The position numbers and the translations under genes were made by a program. A stretch of 64,000 nucleotides of DNA from an uncultured bacterium (GTDB lineage Bacteria > Cyanobacteriota > Vampirovibrionia > Gastranaerophilales > Gastranaerophilaceae): positions 1 to 64,000 of the forward strand of contig CAJMPQ010000007.1 in the NCBI GenBank assembly GCA_905215335.1. Reading direction: 5' to 3'. The notes under the pieces were generated by a model, which saw nothing but the letters and a program-made list of their open reading frames with translations, was not told the DNA's origin and did no database searches. Below, in pieces: positions 37,076 through 44,598 of this stretch (position 1 is its first letter; each line of letters begins with the position of its first letter).

Positions 37076-37792
37076 TTATTTTTTAATAAACCTCTCATTC
37101 AGTACTTTTAAAACAAATAATGGTAATGTTGGAAAGATTCTTTTAAACCTTTTAGGTTCTTTAATTGTTCGATACAACCATTCCAACCCCAGTTTTTGAT
37201 AAATTTTAGGGGCTCTTTCGACTACTCCAGCCCATACATCAAAACTTCCCCCTAATCCTATCATTGTAGACTTAGGTAATCTCTCTTTTAATTGACTTAT
37301 AAAAAACTCTTGCTTAGGTGAACCTAAAGCTACTAAAATCAAATCCGGCTCAGCTTTAACTACTTCTTCAAGAACTAGATTATTATCACTGAAATATCCA
37401 TCATGAGAATACACTATATTCAAATTAGGAAGTTCGGCCTTTAAGTTTTTTACTGCTAAATCAATTACTTCAGGTTTAGCACCAATCATCGCAACAGTTT
37501 TATTTTCTTCAGAAAACTTTACAATTAAAGCTTTGCCTAATTCAATTCCTGCAATTCTTCTTACCTTATGTCCTAGAATTTTTAAACCTAGCTCAACACC
37601 AATACCATCAGGGACTACCAATTCTGCCTGATCAATAACTTTTGCAAAATCAGGCTTAGAATGAGCCGCAGAAATCATTTCAGGATTAATCGTAACAATT
37701 TGTCCTGGAGTATTATATGCGTAGTCAACAGCTTCATCAAAGGTAAAACTATCAACATTAAAACCCAAAATTTTAACCAAGTCTCTATCCAT
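37076..37792 (-). CDS. WecG/TagA/CpsF family glycosyltransferase
   Basis: A 238-residue GT26 enzyme that transfers an N-acetylmannosamine-type sugar to a polyprenyl-linked acceptor in surface polymer synthesis. Supporting segments: VTINPEMISAAH, LVVPDGIGVELGLKILG, RIAGIELGKAL, DLILVALGSPKQEFFI and GLGGSFDVWAGVVERAPK. The ATG at 37792 (DRDLVKILGF) is chosen because an extended -10 box TGG-TATAAT lies six bases upstream, which would make the transcript leaderless and exclude an ATG 18 bases upstream. First gene of the unit with transketolase N-half and prepilin. Confidence 0.92.
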   Translation of the reverse strand: MDRDLVKILGFNVDSFTFDEAVDYAYNTPGQIVTINPEMISAAHSKPDFAKVIDQAELVVPDGIGVELGLKILGHKVRRIAGIELGKALIVKFSEENKTVAMIGAKPEVIDLAVKNLKAELPNLNIVYSHDGYFSDNNLVLEEVVKAEPDLILVALGSPKQEFFISQLKERLPKSTMIGLGGSFDVWAGVVERAPKIYQKLGLEWLYRTIKEPKRFKRIFPTLPLFVLKVLNERFIKK

Positions 37793-37798
37793 ATGTTT

Positions 37799-37807
37799 AT
37801 TATACCA
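37799..37807 (-). promoter_or_regulatory. Extended -10 promoter of the TagA-type gene
   Basis: On the minus strand, TGG followed by TATAAT, ending six bases before the ATG at 37792. No Shine-Dalgarno fits in the gap. Confidence 0.6.
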
Positions 37808-37822
37808 CATTATGAGTAATTA

Positions 37823-37831
37823 TGCTATAAT
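37823..37831 (+). promoter_or_regulatory. Extended -10 promoter of the exported protein gene
   Basis: TGC followed by TATAAT, ending six bases before the ATG at 37838. It mirrors the promoter of the divergent gene within a 45-base intergenic gap. Confidence 0.6.
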
Positions 37832-37837
37832 TAAATT

Positions 37838-38674
37838 ATGAAAAGGTTAGTTATTAAATTTTTATTTACAATACTTTTTTGTCTTACTTTTGTTTGTAAA
37901 TGTAGCGCAGTTGATTTTAATGTTCTAGTACTACCTACAAACCTATTTTCAGTATGTGATAATTATTTTTGTTTTCCAGAAGCTCAAGAAATAGTAGCGG
38001 AAGATGTAATCTTAAACCTAAATGATACAAAACATATACACACAATTCCACTTGCTGAAGTTAGAGCTAGAATTTTACAAGATGAAAACTTAAAAACTTC
38101 CACTGAAGAAATGCTAAGAACATACCAGCAATCTGAAAAAATCGATTTTCAAACTTTAAATAAACTTTCATCTGTTTTTAATACAAAATCTGTAATGTTA
38201 ATTTCAACCTATACTATAAATGATCAATCAAATAAAAAAAGAAATCTTTGGGAAACTTTAGAAATTACGAGTGCATTTAAAATCACATACCCATTCCAAT
38301 TAATCACAAATGCAGTACTAACAGATACCGTAAATGACATCATTATGTGGAGCAATAAATATAGCAAAACATTATCAGATAATAACGGTTACTTTTCAGC
38401 TCAAACACAAGCTCAAGCTGCTTCTCAACTAGAGAGATTAAAACTTTATTCAAAAACAAATATCGCACAAAATATAAGCCAAAATGTTCAACTACGCTTT
38501 TTCCCAAAAGAGGTTAGAACCGTAAATATAACTAAGAACAAATCTAATTCTACACAACCACAATTCACTCCAAATGCATTGGATAATCTTATAACTCCAA
38601 AATTAAACAAAGAATTAGAATACGGTCAAATAAATACATCAAATCCAAACGACGATTACATTTTTGAATTTTAA
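37838..38674 (+). CDS. Exported protein of unknown function (278 aa)
   Basis: Not recognised. An N-terminal signal peptide is clear (KR, hydrophobic IKFLFTILFCLTFVC, then CSA before VDF near residue 25). Mature protein begins NVLVLPTNLF and has two cysteines close together (CDNYFC), then a segment NTKSVMLISTYTIND and LITNAVLTDTVNDIIMWSNKYSK, whose layout recalls the nucleotide-free alpha/beta domains of periplasmic CsgG/TolB-N-like proteins. The C-terminus is Asn/Thr-rich and disordered. Probably periplasmic or outer-membrane associated. Transcript likely leaderless. Its stop overlaps a small convergent frame (38671-38850). Confidence 0.7.
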   Translation: MKRLVIKFLFTILFCLTFVCKCSAVDFNVLVLPTNLFSVCDNYFCFPEAQEIVAEDVILNLNDTKHIHTIPLAEVRARILQDENLKTSTEEMLRTYQQSEKIDFQTLNKLSSVFNTKSVMLISTYTINDQSNKKRNLWETLEITSAFKITYPFQLITNAVLTDTVNDIIMWSNKYSKTLSDNNGYFSAQTQAQAASQLERLKLYSKTNIAQNISQNVQLRFFPKEVRTVNITKNKSNSTQPQFTPNALDNLITPKLNKELEYGQINTSNPNDDYIFEF

Positions 38675-38850
38675 TCCTTTACTAGCTTGATTGTATACTT
38701 AGTAGATGTATCAATTTCAGTTTTAATTTCAGAATCAAGTTTAATCATGCTAGATATAACCTTATCTATTTTGGAACAACTATCAATCAAATCAAAATAA
38801 GCAATTATTAGAATTAATGACATAAAAAATATAAAGTATCGTTTTTTCAT
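38671..38850 (-). CDS. Possible small membrane-anchored protein (59 aa)
   Basis: A 59-codon frame on the minus strand beginning with KKRYFIFFMSLILIIAYFDL, a plausible single membrane anchor, followed by a polar, helical Lys/Asp-rich tail (SCSKIDKVISSMIKL). It fills an otherwise empty 289-base gap between two plus-strand genes and its stop overlaps the stop of the upstream gene by three bases. No Shine-Dalgarno is present; a weak AT-rich -10-like stretch (TATATA) precedes the ATG. Codon choice resembles neighbouring genes, but the frame could be accidental. Confidence 0.42.
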   Translation of the reverse strand: MKKRYFIFFMSLILIIAYFDLIDSCSKIDKVISSMIKLDSEIKTEIDTSTKYTIKLVKD

Positions 38851-38963
38851 ACATATATACTAACCATTAGAAAATTTTATTAAATCAGACAAAATGTTAA
38901 TATTCTAGTTTATAAAAGTTCACATAATGACAAATTTATGAAAAACACTGTTTTATTAAAGAC

Positions 38964-40436
38964 ATGATTAAACCAATTAAATTAGCAAGTCAAATTATTG
39001 ACATAGGAACACAAGCTGTATCTAAGAATACAAATAAAACAGATAACACTTTAATAGAAGCAAGTAGTAATCTTGCAGAAGTAAGCTCTCAACTTTTACA
39101 ATCATATAAAGGTGTGAAAGTAAAAAAATTATTTGATAGCTTCCCAGAATTTATTGAATCTTTTAAAGCTAAACTGGAAACTTTTAAAGATGTAATTCCA
39201 GAGAAATTATTCAAACAAATACAAGCAAAAACTGATGTCAAAGATTTTTCACTACAAAAGACAATCAGCGAATATTATTCTGGCTTAAAAGATTGCAAAA
39301 CTCTTGACGAAGTAAAAAAACTATATCCAGAAATTACAGTACCAAAATTAACCAGCATAGAAGATGAGCTAACTGAAGGTGTTAAAGGTTCTGTTACAAA
39401 GGATTTGCATGAACAAATCTCAAAATTAAGTACAAGAGAAGAAAAACTAAAATATATCGATAAATATTTCAATACAAATATATCAAGACAAACAGAAAAT
39501 TGGGAAATATACCCAGAATTAAAAGAAATTCAAACAAAAGTTGCAAAGGATATTATTGATGGCAAATTTATTAGTACAAAAAATAGTAAAGAATTAGAAT
39601 ATCTTTTTGCGAGAAGAATGCCACTAAAATACAGACTTTTAAAAACAGAAAGTCAAGAAAAAGTCATCCTTGACATATTACGAGAACACTACATAAATGG
39701 TAAAAACTTAACAGACATAAATATAAAAAATTTTGATGGCAAAGAAATAAATGCTTTCAGATTAAGAAATAACATCGAATTCAGCAGCTTAGATAAACAC
39801 TTCAGAGCATTCATAAAATCAAGCGAAGCTAATGCGAAACAATTCCAAGCATTATCCTCACTTGACAAACATGAAATAAATTCTGCAATTCTAACAAAAA
39901 CTTGGAAAAGTAGTAAATTAAGAGTCGATTTAGGTAATGAAACAGCTTATAAAAAAGACTGGAGTATTGTAAAAGCAGTTTGGCAAAAAACAATGTTTCC
40001 AGAAACAACATTCTACCCAACTGATAAACTAATTAATGCATTCTTACTAAACTTATATAAAAATGGTAAAAGAACTGGACACAATCCTAATCCTATTTTA
40101 AAATACTTAGATACTCCTCACATGGATAAAACAAAAATTATGCTCCTAAAAAGACTATACAAATCATCAAAAGATTTGGATATGGATAAAAATATTTTAA
40201 ACGGCAATGGATTTAAAGAATTTAAATCTCAATTCAATTTAGATGATATGAAAAAATCCATTGAAAGTATTGAAGAGCACTATAAAAATGCATTTTTCAA
40301 ACGTTTCTGGACAGAGGAAAGAAAAACAAGATTTTCTACAGCACTTCAAGAAAACAGAGAAATTGCCAATCAAAACATAGAAATATCTGACCAAATTCTA
40401 ACAGATGCACTAAATTCAGTATTCTCAGAAATTTAA
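38964..40436 (+). CDS. Protein of unknown function, all-helical (490 aa)
   Basis: Not recognised. Lys/Glu/Asn-rich helical protein with no signal peptide and no membrane segment. Residues 15-60 (ASSNLAEVSSQLLQSYKG) look amphipathic; a central segment DINIKNFDGKEINAFRLRNNIEFSSLDKHFRAF and a C-terminal block FYPTDKLINAFLLNLYKNGKRTGHNPNPILKYLDTP seem the best conserved-looking parts. Large, lineage-specific, Lys-rich helical proteins of this kind are candidates for secreted or envelope-associated factors, but nothing here proves export. The Shine-Dalgarno is weak. A terminator follows at 40456. Confidence 0.7.
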   Translation: MIKPIKLASQIIDIGTQAVSKNTNKTDNTLIEASSNLAEVSSQLLQSYKGVKVKKLFDSFPEFIESFKAKLETFKDVIPEKLFKQIQAKTDVKDFSLQKTISEYYSGLKDCKTLDEVKKLYPEITVPKLTSIEDELTEGVKGSVTKDLHEQISKLSTREEKLKYIDKYFNTNISRQTENWEIYPELKEIQTKVAKDIIDGKFISTKNSKELEYLFARRMPLKYRLLKTESQEKVILDILREHYINGKNLTDINIKNFDGKEINAFRLRNNIEFSSLDKHFRAFIKSSEANAKQFQALSSLDKHEINSAILTKTWKSSKLRVDLGNETAYKKDWSIVKAVWQKTMFPETTFYPTDKLINAFLLNLYKNGKRTGHNPNPILKYLDTPHMDKTKIMLLKRLYKSSKDLDMDKNILNGNGFKEFKSQFNLDDMKKSIESIEEHYKNAFFKRFWTEERKTRFSTALQENREIANQNIEISDQILTDALNSVFSEI

Positions 40437-40455
40437 TTATAATTGCAAAAAACAC

Positions 40456-40490
40456 AAACCTCTGATAAGATTTAACTATCAGAGGTTTTA
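40456..40490 (+). terminator. Terminator hairpin overlapping the ybaK-like gene's ribosome binding site
   Basis: A perfect 12-base inverted repeat AAACCTCTGATA / TATCAGAGGTTT with a nine-base loop, followed by TTTTATT. The right arm holds AGAGG, the only Shine-Dalgarno-like sequence before the ATG at 40496, ten bases away. Confidence 0.75.
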
Positions 40491-40495
40491 TTATA

Positions 40496-40960
40496 ATGAC
40501 ACTACCATCCGTAAAAGAATATTTAAAAGATTACAACAAAGAAAATAATATCATCGAACTATCCGAATCCACAGCAACTGTTGAACTAGCAGCAAAAGCT
40601 CTCAATGTTGAACCTGGAAGAATAGCAAAAACACTATCATTTAAAGTTGATACAACTTGTCTTTTAATAATCATTGCCGGTGACAAGAAAATTGATAATC
40701 GTAAATATAAAGATAAATTCCAGACAAAAGCAAAAATGCTTACTCCAGAAGAGGTAATTGAATACACCGGACACGAAATAGGTGGAGTTTGCCCATTTGC
40801 TATAACAAATCCTGATGTAAAAATTTATTGTGATATATCTCTAAAAAAGTATAAAACAGTTTTTCCAGCATGTGGCTCGCAAAATTCAGCAATAGAACTA
40901 ACACCAGAAGAAGTATTTTTTATCTCAAAATCCTTGGAATGGATTGATATATCTAAATAA
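40496..40960 (+). CDS. YbaK/EbsC/ProX-family aminoacyl-tRNA deacylase
   Basis: A 154-residue protein of the trans-editing family that hydrolyses mischarged tRNA (for example Cys-tRNA-Pro or Ala-tRNA-Pro). Characteristic segments are TVELAAKALNVEPGRIAKTLSFK with the conserved lysine, the IIAGDKKIDNRKYK strand, EVIEYTGHEIGGVCPFAI and the C-terminal ACGSQNSAIELTPEEV. It resembles the short YbaK forms more than the INS domain of ProRS. Start directly follows a terminator-like hairpin that contains its only Shine-Dalgarno (see findings). Confidence 0.9.
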   Translation: MTLPSVKEYLKDYNKENNIIELSESTATVELAAKALNVEPGRIAKTLSFKVDTTCLLIIIAGDKKIDNRKYKDKFQTKAKMLTPEEVIEYTGHEIGGVCPFAITNPDVKIYCDISLKKYKTVFPACGSQNSAIELTPEEVFFISKSLEWIDISK

Positions 40961-41007
40961 AAAAATCTAATACTTACTATCTTATAATTAACAATTATAA
41001 ATATAAT

Positions 41008-41037
41008 AAAAAGAACCTATATAACTAGGTTCTTTTT
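41008..41037 (-). terminator. Terminator of tRNA-Leu
   Basis: A 12-base inverted repeat AAAAAGAACCTA / TAGGTTCTTTTT with a six-base loop, starting two bases after the encoded CCA on the minus strand. Confidence 0.88.
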
Positions 41038-41038
41038 A

Positions 41039-41127
41039 TGGTGCCGATGGCCGGGGTCGAACCGGCACGAGGGTTGAACCTCACAAGATTTTGAGTCTAG
41101 CACGTCTACCAATTCCATCACATCGGC
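41039..41127 (-). tRNA. tRNA-Leu (anticodon CAA)
   Basis: Read on the minus strand, the 89-base gene has a seven-pair acceptor stem (GCCGATG / CATCGGC), discriminator A and an encoded CCA, the T arm GCCGG-TTCGACC-CCGGC, an anticodon loop CTCAAAA (anticodon CAA) and a long class II variable arm (GAGG...CCTC) as in leucine tRNAs. The anticodon stem CTAGA/TCTTG has one U-U mismatch at 28-42. Confidence 0.96.
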
Positions 41128-41259
41128 TTATTTAATTGTCATAACAACATGCTATCAAAAAAATAATAATTTTCAAGAACTTTTTGAAATTAAACTCCTA
41201 CAACTAATATAACCAACTAGTGAATTTAAAATTTATCTAAAATATAAGATAAAACTTAT

Positions 41260-42051
41260 ATGAAAAAATTTATTTATATATTATTAGGAATTCTTCTTAC
41301 TTACAATTATTCATTTGCAACAACTTTCACAGGAGGAGTATCTAAAGTTGGGCAACAAGAAAGCAATCAAGTAGTAGACGCAAAAACAAAACAAGGTATT
41401 GAATTTGCACAAATCACTATTCCCCAAAAAAGATTTAGAACATACACAGACGCAAATGGGAACTTTGAACTCAAAAACATACAAATAACCCAACCAACAA
41501 TAATGAATGTAAAAAAAGAAGGATATAGACCATTTTCTTTAACAATTAATAATGGTCAAAGTCTTAATACACCATTCAAAGTTGAACTTGCAAAAAGTGA
41601 AGCCGCAGATATTTCACTAGATACACAAATTTTACACCTTGGGGATAACAGTTATTCTATGAACTCTGCAAACGCATCAGATTTTAAACTAAAATCTATT
41701 GGACCATATTATTCAAAAGATTTCATAATGACACAAAATGCTAAACGAAGCACAAACTATTTAGTAATAGGCTCAATTGTGGGTTTGGATACAAAACTTG
41801 CACGATCAATGGGACAAAACAACATTAGAGGAGGCGCATACTCCAGTCCAGCTGAAGTTTATTTCAACGGAAGAAAAATTGGAGAACTAAAAGTAAATGG
41901 GGATGGACAAAGAATAAAAATTCCAAACTCATTGATAAAAGCTGATGCTGCCAACCAAATAACAATAAAAACTGGGCAAAACATGATGCCAAGTGATCAC
42001 ATTGACTACGATGATATTGAAATTATGAACTTATCCATTCTAAGCGAATAA
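41260..42051 (+). CDS. Exported protein with carboxypeptidase-regulatory-like domain
   Basis: A 263-residue secreted protein. A signal peptide (KKFIYILLGILLTYNYSFA, cleavage near residue 20) leads into a beta-sandwich like the carboxypeptidase regulatory domain (about 38-112: VVDAKTKQGIEFAQITI...RTYTDANGNFELKNI...VKKEGYRPFSLTI). The C-terminal 130 residues are another beta-rich module (YLVIGSIVGLDTKLARSM...EVYFNGRKIGELKVNGDGQRIKIP), perhaps carbohydrate-binding-like. Function unknown; surface or periplasmic location inferred. No Shine-Dalgarno; TATAAG lies about 11 bases upstream. A bidirectional terminator separates it from ftsZ. Confidence 0.78.
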   Translation: MKKFIYILLGILLTYNYSFATTFTGGVSKVGQQESNQVVDAKTKQGIEFAQITIPQKRFRTYTDANGNFELKNIQITQPTIMNVKKEGYRPFSLTINNGQSLNTPFKVELAKSEAADISLDTQILHLGDNSYSMNSANASDFKLKSIGPYYSKDFIMTQNAKRSTNYLVIGSIVGLDTKLARSMGQNNIRGGAYSSPAEVYFNGRKIGELKVNGDGQRIKIPNSLIKADAANQITIKTGQNMMPSDHIDYDDIEIMNLSILSE

Positions 42052-42052
42052 T

Positions 42053-42086
42053 AAAAGTGGAACATATATTTTATGTTCCACTTTTT
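42053..42086. terminator. Bidirectional terminator
   Basis: A 14-base inverted repeat AAAAGTGGAACATA / TATGTTCCACTTTT between convergent genes. Confidence 0.9.
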
Positions 42087-42131
42087 CATACTTCCATTGC
42101 TATTTTACTATGTTAATTGAACGAATTATAA

Positions 42132-43301
42132 TTATCTTTTCAAGAAATCTGGAATTTCAATATTAGTGAAATTATTACTTGATTCAGATAAAATTGATTT
42201 AGTTTGAGTATTAAATGCTCCAGAGAAGAAGTCTACAGCATTCATTTTTCCATCACCTAATGAATCTGAAGCACCTAACTTAGCTGCTGGAGAATTATTT
42301 TTTAACTCGAAACCAGTCGCAATAACTGTAATTTGGATTTCACCTTGAATATTTTCATTAACAGCTGTACCGATAATAACAGTTGCATCATCAAGGACTG
42401 CATCGTGAATAATAGAAGCCGCATCACTAATTTCGTGAATACCCATATCTGGGCCACCTGTAATATTAACGATAACACCAGAAGCTCCATTAATTGAAGA
42501 TTCTAGCAATTGAGAGTTGATAGCTTGTTGAGCAGCTTTGATAGCTCTACCTTCACCTTGAGCTCTACCAATACCCATTAGCGCTGAACCAGAAGCTTGC
42601 ATTACTGTTTTAACGTCAGCAAAGTCAACGTTGATAATACCAGGTACAGTAATAATATCAGATATACCTTGAACACCACGAAGTAATACTTCATCAACAA
42701 TAATGAAAGATTCTTGTAATGAAACTTGTCTATCAACTACTTGTAATAATTTGTCATTTGGTACAACAATAACTGCATCTACAGATTCTTTTAATTTATC
42801 CAAACCTGCGTTTGCTTGATTTTGTCTTTTCTTACCTTCCCAAGTGAAAGGTTTTGTAACAACTGCAATTGTAAGAATTCCTAATTCTTTTGCAATTCTA
42901 GCAACAACAGGAGCAGCACCAGTACCAGTACCACCACCCATGCCGGCAGTGATAAATACCATATCAGCACCTTCTAAAGCTTGAGTAATTTCTTGTTGAG
43001 CTTCCTCAGCAGCTTTTTCACCAACTGTAGGATCTCCACCAGCACCTAAACCTTGTGTAGAAGAAGAACCTAACTGAATTCTATTTTTAGTTTGACCATC
43101 AACTAATACTTGTAAATCGGTATTCATTAACCAAAATTCAACACCAGACAAACCTGATCTAATCATTCGGTTAACAGCATTTCCGCCACCGCCACCTACA
43201 CCAACTACTTTAATATTTGTAGGATTAGCCCCTAATCTTGAAGTCTGATCATTTGATGGTTCATCTTTTCTAGCAAAGATATCTGAAACGATATTTTCCA
43301 C
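42132..43301 (-). CDS. ftsZ: Cell division protein FtsZ
   Basis: A 389-residue tubulin-like GTPase forming the division ring. GTP-binding motifs: GVGGGGGNAVNRMI (34-47), tubulin signature GGGTGTG (122-128), and the T7-loop region NVDFADVKTVM (near 215). A variable linker ends in the conserved C-terminal peptide IEIPDFLKR that binds FtsA/ZipN/SepF-type tethers. The start codon is GTG at 43301 with GAGG eight bases upstream. Unlike the dcw cluster of many bacteria, no ftsA, ftsQ or mur genes are adjacent, as in Cyanobacteria. Confidence 0.98.
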   Translation of the reverse strand: MENIVSDIFARKDEPSNDQTSRLGANPTNIKVVGVGGGGGNAVNRMIRSGLSGVEFWLMNTDLQVLVDGQTKNRIQLGSSSTQGLGAGGDPTVGEKAAEEAQQEITQALEGADMVFITAGMGGGTGTGAAPVVARIAKELGILTIAVVTKPFTWEGKKRQNQANAGLDKLKESVDAVIVVPNDKLLQVVDRQVSLQESFIIVDEVLLRGVQGISDIITVPGIINVDFADVKTVMQASGSALMGIGRAQGEGRAIKAAQQAINSQLLESSINGASGVIVNITGGPDMGIHEISDAASIIHDAVLDDATVIIGTAVNENIQGEIQITVIATGFELKNNSPAAKLGASDSLGDGKMNAVDFFSGAFNTQTKSILSESSNNFTNIEIPDFLKR

Positions 43302-43453
43302 GTTATTTACCTCTTAAATGTAATATTACTTTTCCATGTTCCTAAAACACATAACTACCATTATTGTAATTATAACAATATAGTATTTTAAATAGAAAAA
43401 AAGTACAATAAATTTACAATAATTATGAACAAAATTTAATATTCAACAAGCTT

Positions 43454-44251
43454 TTACTTAATACATGCCGGAGAAATTCCCCAATGAAGCTTGTTTCGCA
43501 ACACTGAATAGAAATCATTTCCGTTCAAAAGAGCCAAATTAGCATAATCCTCAGATTTTTGTACTACTAAATCTGATGTAAAAGAAAATACTTCTTGACC
43601 ATCAGCACTAACCATATATTTATTATTCGGACAAGAGAGAATTTTTATCTCATCATTAGCTGAAACAACAATTGGTCTAGCTGAAAATGTATGAGGACAA
43701 ATTGGAACAATTACAATAGCATCAACATCAGGAGCTAACACTGGACCTCCTGCAGCCATACCATAAGCAGTTGAACCTGTAGGAGTTGATATTATAATAC
43801 CATCGGCTAAATATTCACAAACAAACTTATCATTAATCTGTAAAGCAAAACGAGAAGTTCTAGATGAAACATCGCCTTTTATAACAAAATCGTTTAACGC
43901 AACATATTTATTGGACTTAAGCATCAAACGCTTTTCTACTTTATAGTTCCCAGCCAAAATTTGTTTTACAGCATAGTCTAAACTGTCTCTAGAAGCTTGA
44001 GATAAAAAACCTAATCTGCCTAAATTTATACCAAATATAGGTACTTCGCACTTAGAATAAAATCTGGCAGCCTTTAAAATCGTACCATCTCCACCTATAA
44101 CAAATACAAAATCGAATCCAGACTTTAAATCATCAATACTCAACACAGAAGATTTCACACCTGATTTTGTTAGTAATTGGCGTAATTCTTCCATTACTTC
44201 TTTTGTATTTTCCATTGATGAATTGTAACAAATTGCATATTTCTTGTTCAT
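43454..44251 (-). CDS. nadK: NAD kinase
   Basis: A 265-residue enzyme phosphorylating NAD to NADP. The signature GGDGT (53-57) is intact, followed by GINLGRLGFLSQ, the NAD-binding NDFVIK and DGIIISTPTGSTAYGMAAGGPVL. The C-terminus ends soon after LRNKLHWG. No Shine-Dalgarno precedes the ATG; an extended TATAAA box ends eight bases upstream, indicating a leaderless or nearly leaderless mRNA. The divergent GIY-YIG gene has the same arrangement. Confidence 0.96.
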   Translation of the reverse strand: MNKKYAICYNSSMENTKEVMEELRQLLTKSGVKSSVLSIDDLKSGFDFVFVIGGDGTILKAARFYSKCEVPIFGINLGRLGFLSQASRDSLDYAVKQILAGNYKVEKRLMLKSNKYVALNDFVIKGDVSSRTSRFALQINDKFVCEYLADGIIISTPTGSTAYGMAAGGPVLAPDVDAIVIVPICPHTFSARPIVVSANDEIKILSCPNNKYMVSADGQEVFSFTSDLVVQKSEDYANLALLNGNDFYSVLRNKLHWGISPACIK

Positions 44252-44259
44252 ACGTCTAG

Positions 44260-44268
44260 TTTATACCA
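44260..44268 (-). promoter_or_regulatory. Extended -10 promoter of nadK
   Basis: On the minus strand, TGG followed by TATAAA, ending eight bases before the nadK ATG. Confidence 0.5.
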
Positions 44269-44316
44269 AATATATGAAATTTATGCAAATTGTTTAAACA
44301 GATTAAAAAAGTATAT

Positions 44317-44322
44317 TATAAT
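44317..44322 (+). promoter_or_regulatory. -10 box of the GIY-YIG gene
   Basis: A perfect TATAAT ending six bases before the ATG at 44329, with no Shine-Dalgarno in between. Confidence 0.5.
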
Positions 44323-44328
44323 TCAACT

Positions 44329-44598
44329 ATGGACAAAACTCATTATGTTTACATATTAGAAACTGAAAACAATACACTATATTGTGGTTACACTGACAAT
44401 ATCGAAAAACGTTATCAACAACATATTGAAGGTAAAGGTGCAAAATACACAAAAGCAAACAAACCTAAGAAATTAGTTTATGTCAAAAAATTCGATACAA
44501 AGTCCGAAGCCTTGAAAGAAGAGTATAGAATAAAACATAAATTAACAAGAGCTCAAAAACTAGAGCTTATTGATTCTGCACATTCTGAGTCGGAGTAG
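44329..44598 (+). CDS. Small GIY-YIG nuclease-domain protein (YhbQ/UPF0213-like)
   Basis: An 89-residue single-domain protein. The fold signature is YVYILETENNTLYCGYTDNIEKRYQQH, with the GIY-YIG pair written as YVY and YCG, the catalytic arginine in KRYQQH and the glutamate near residue 63-64 (LKEEYRIKH). Close to the UvrC N-terminal-like UPF0213 family; the DNA substrate is unknown. The start at 44329 fits the family and a TATAAT six bases upstream; an in-frame ATG 39 bases earlier lies before the promoter. Its 3' end overlaps the convergent gene by 32 bases. Confidence 0.88.
   Translation: MDKTHYVYILETENNTLYCGYTDNIEKRYQQHIEGKGAKYTKANKPKKLVYVKKFDTKSEALKEEYRIKHKLTRAQKLELIDSAHSESE

Noticed and set aside
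38937..38967. A nine-codon leader frame whose stop overlaps the start of the 490-residue gene (ATGA).
   Set aside because: Too short to judge, no Shine-Dalgarno and no regulatory amino-acid run; chance overlap is likely.
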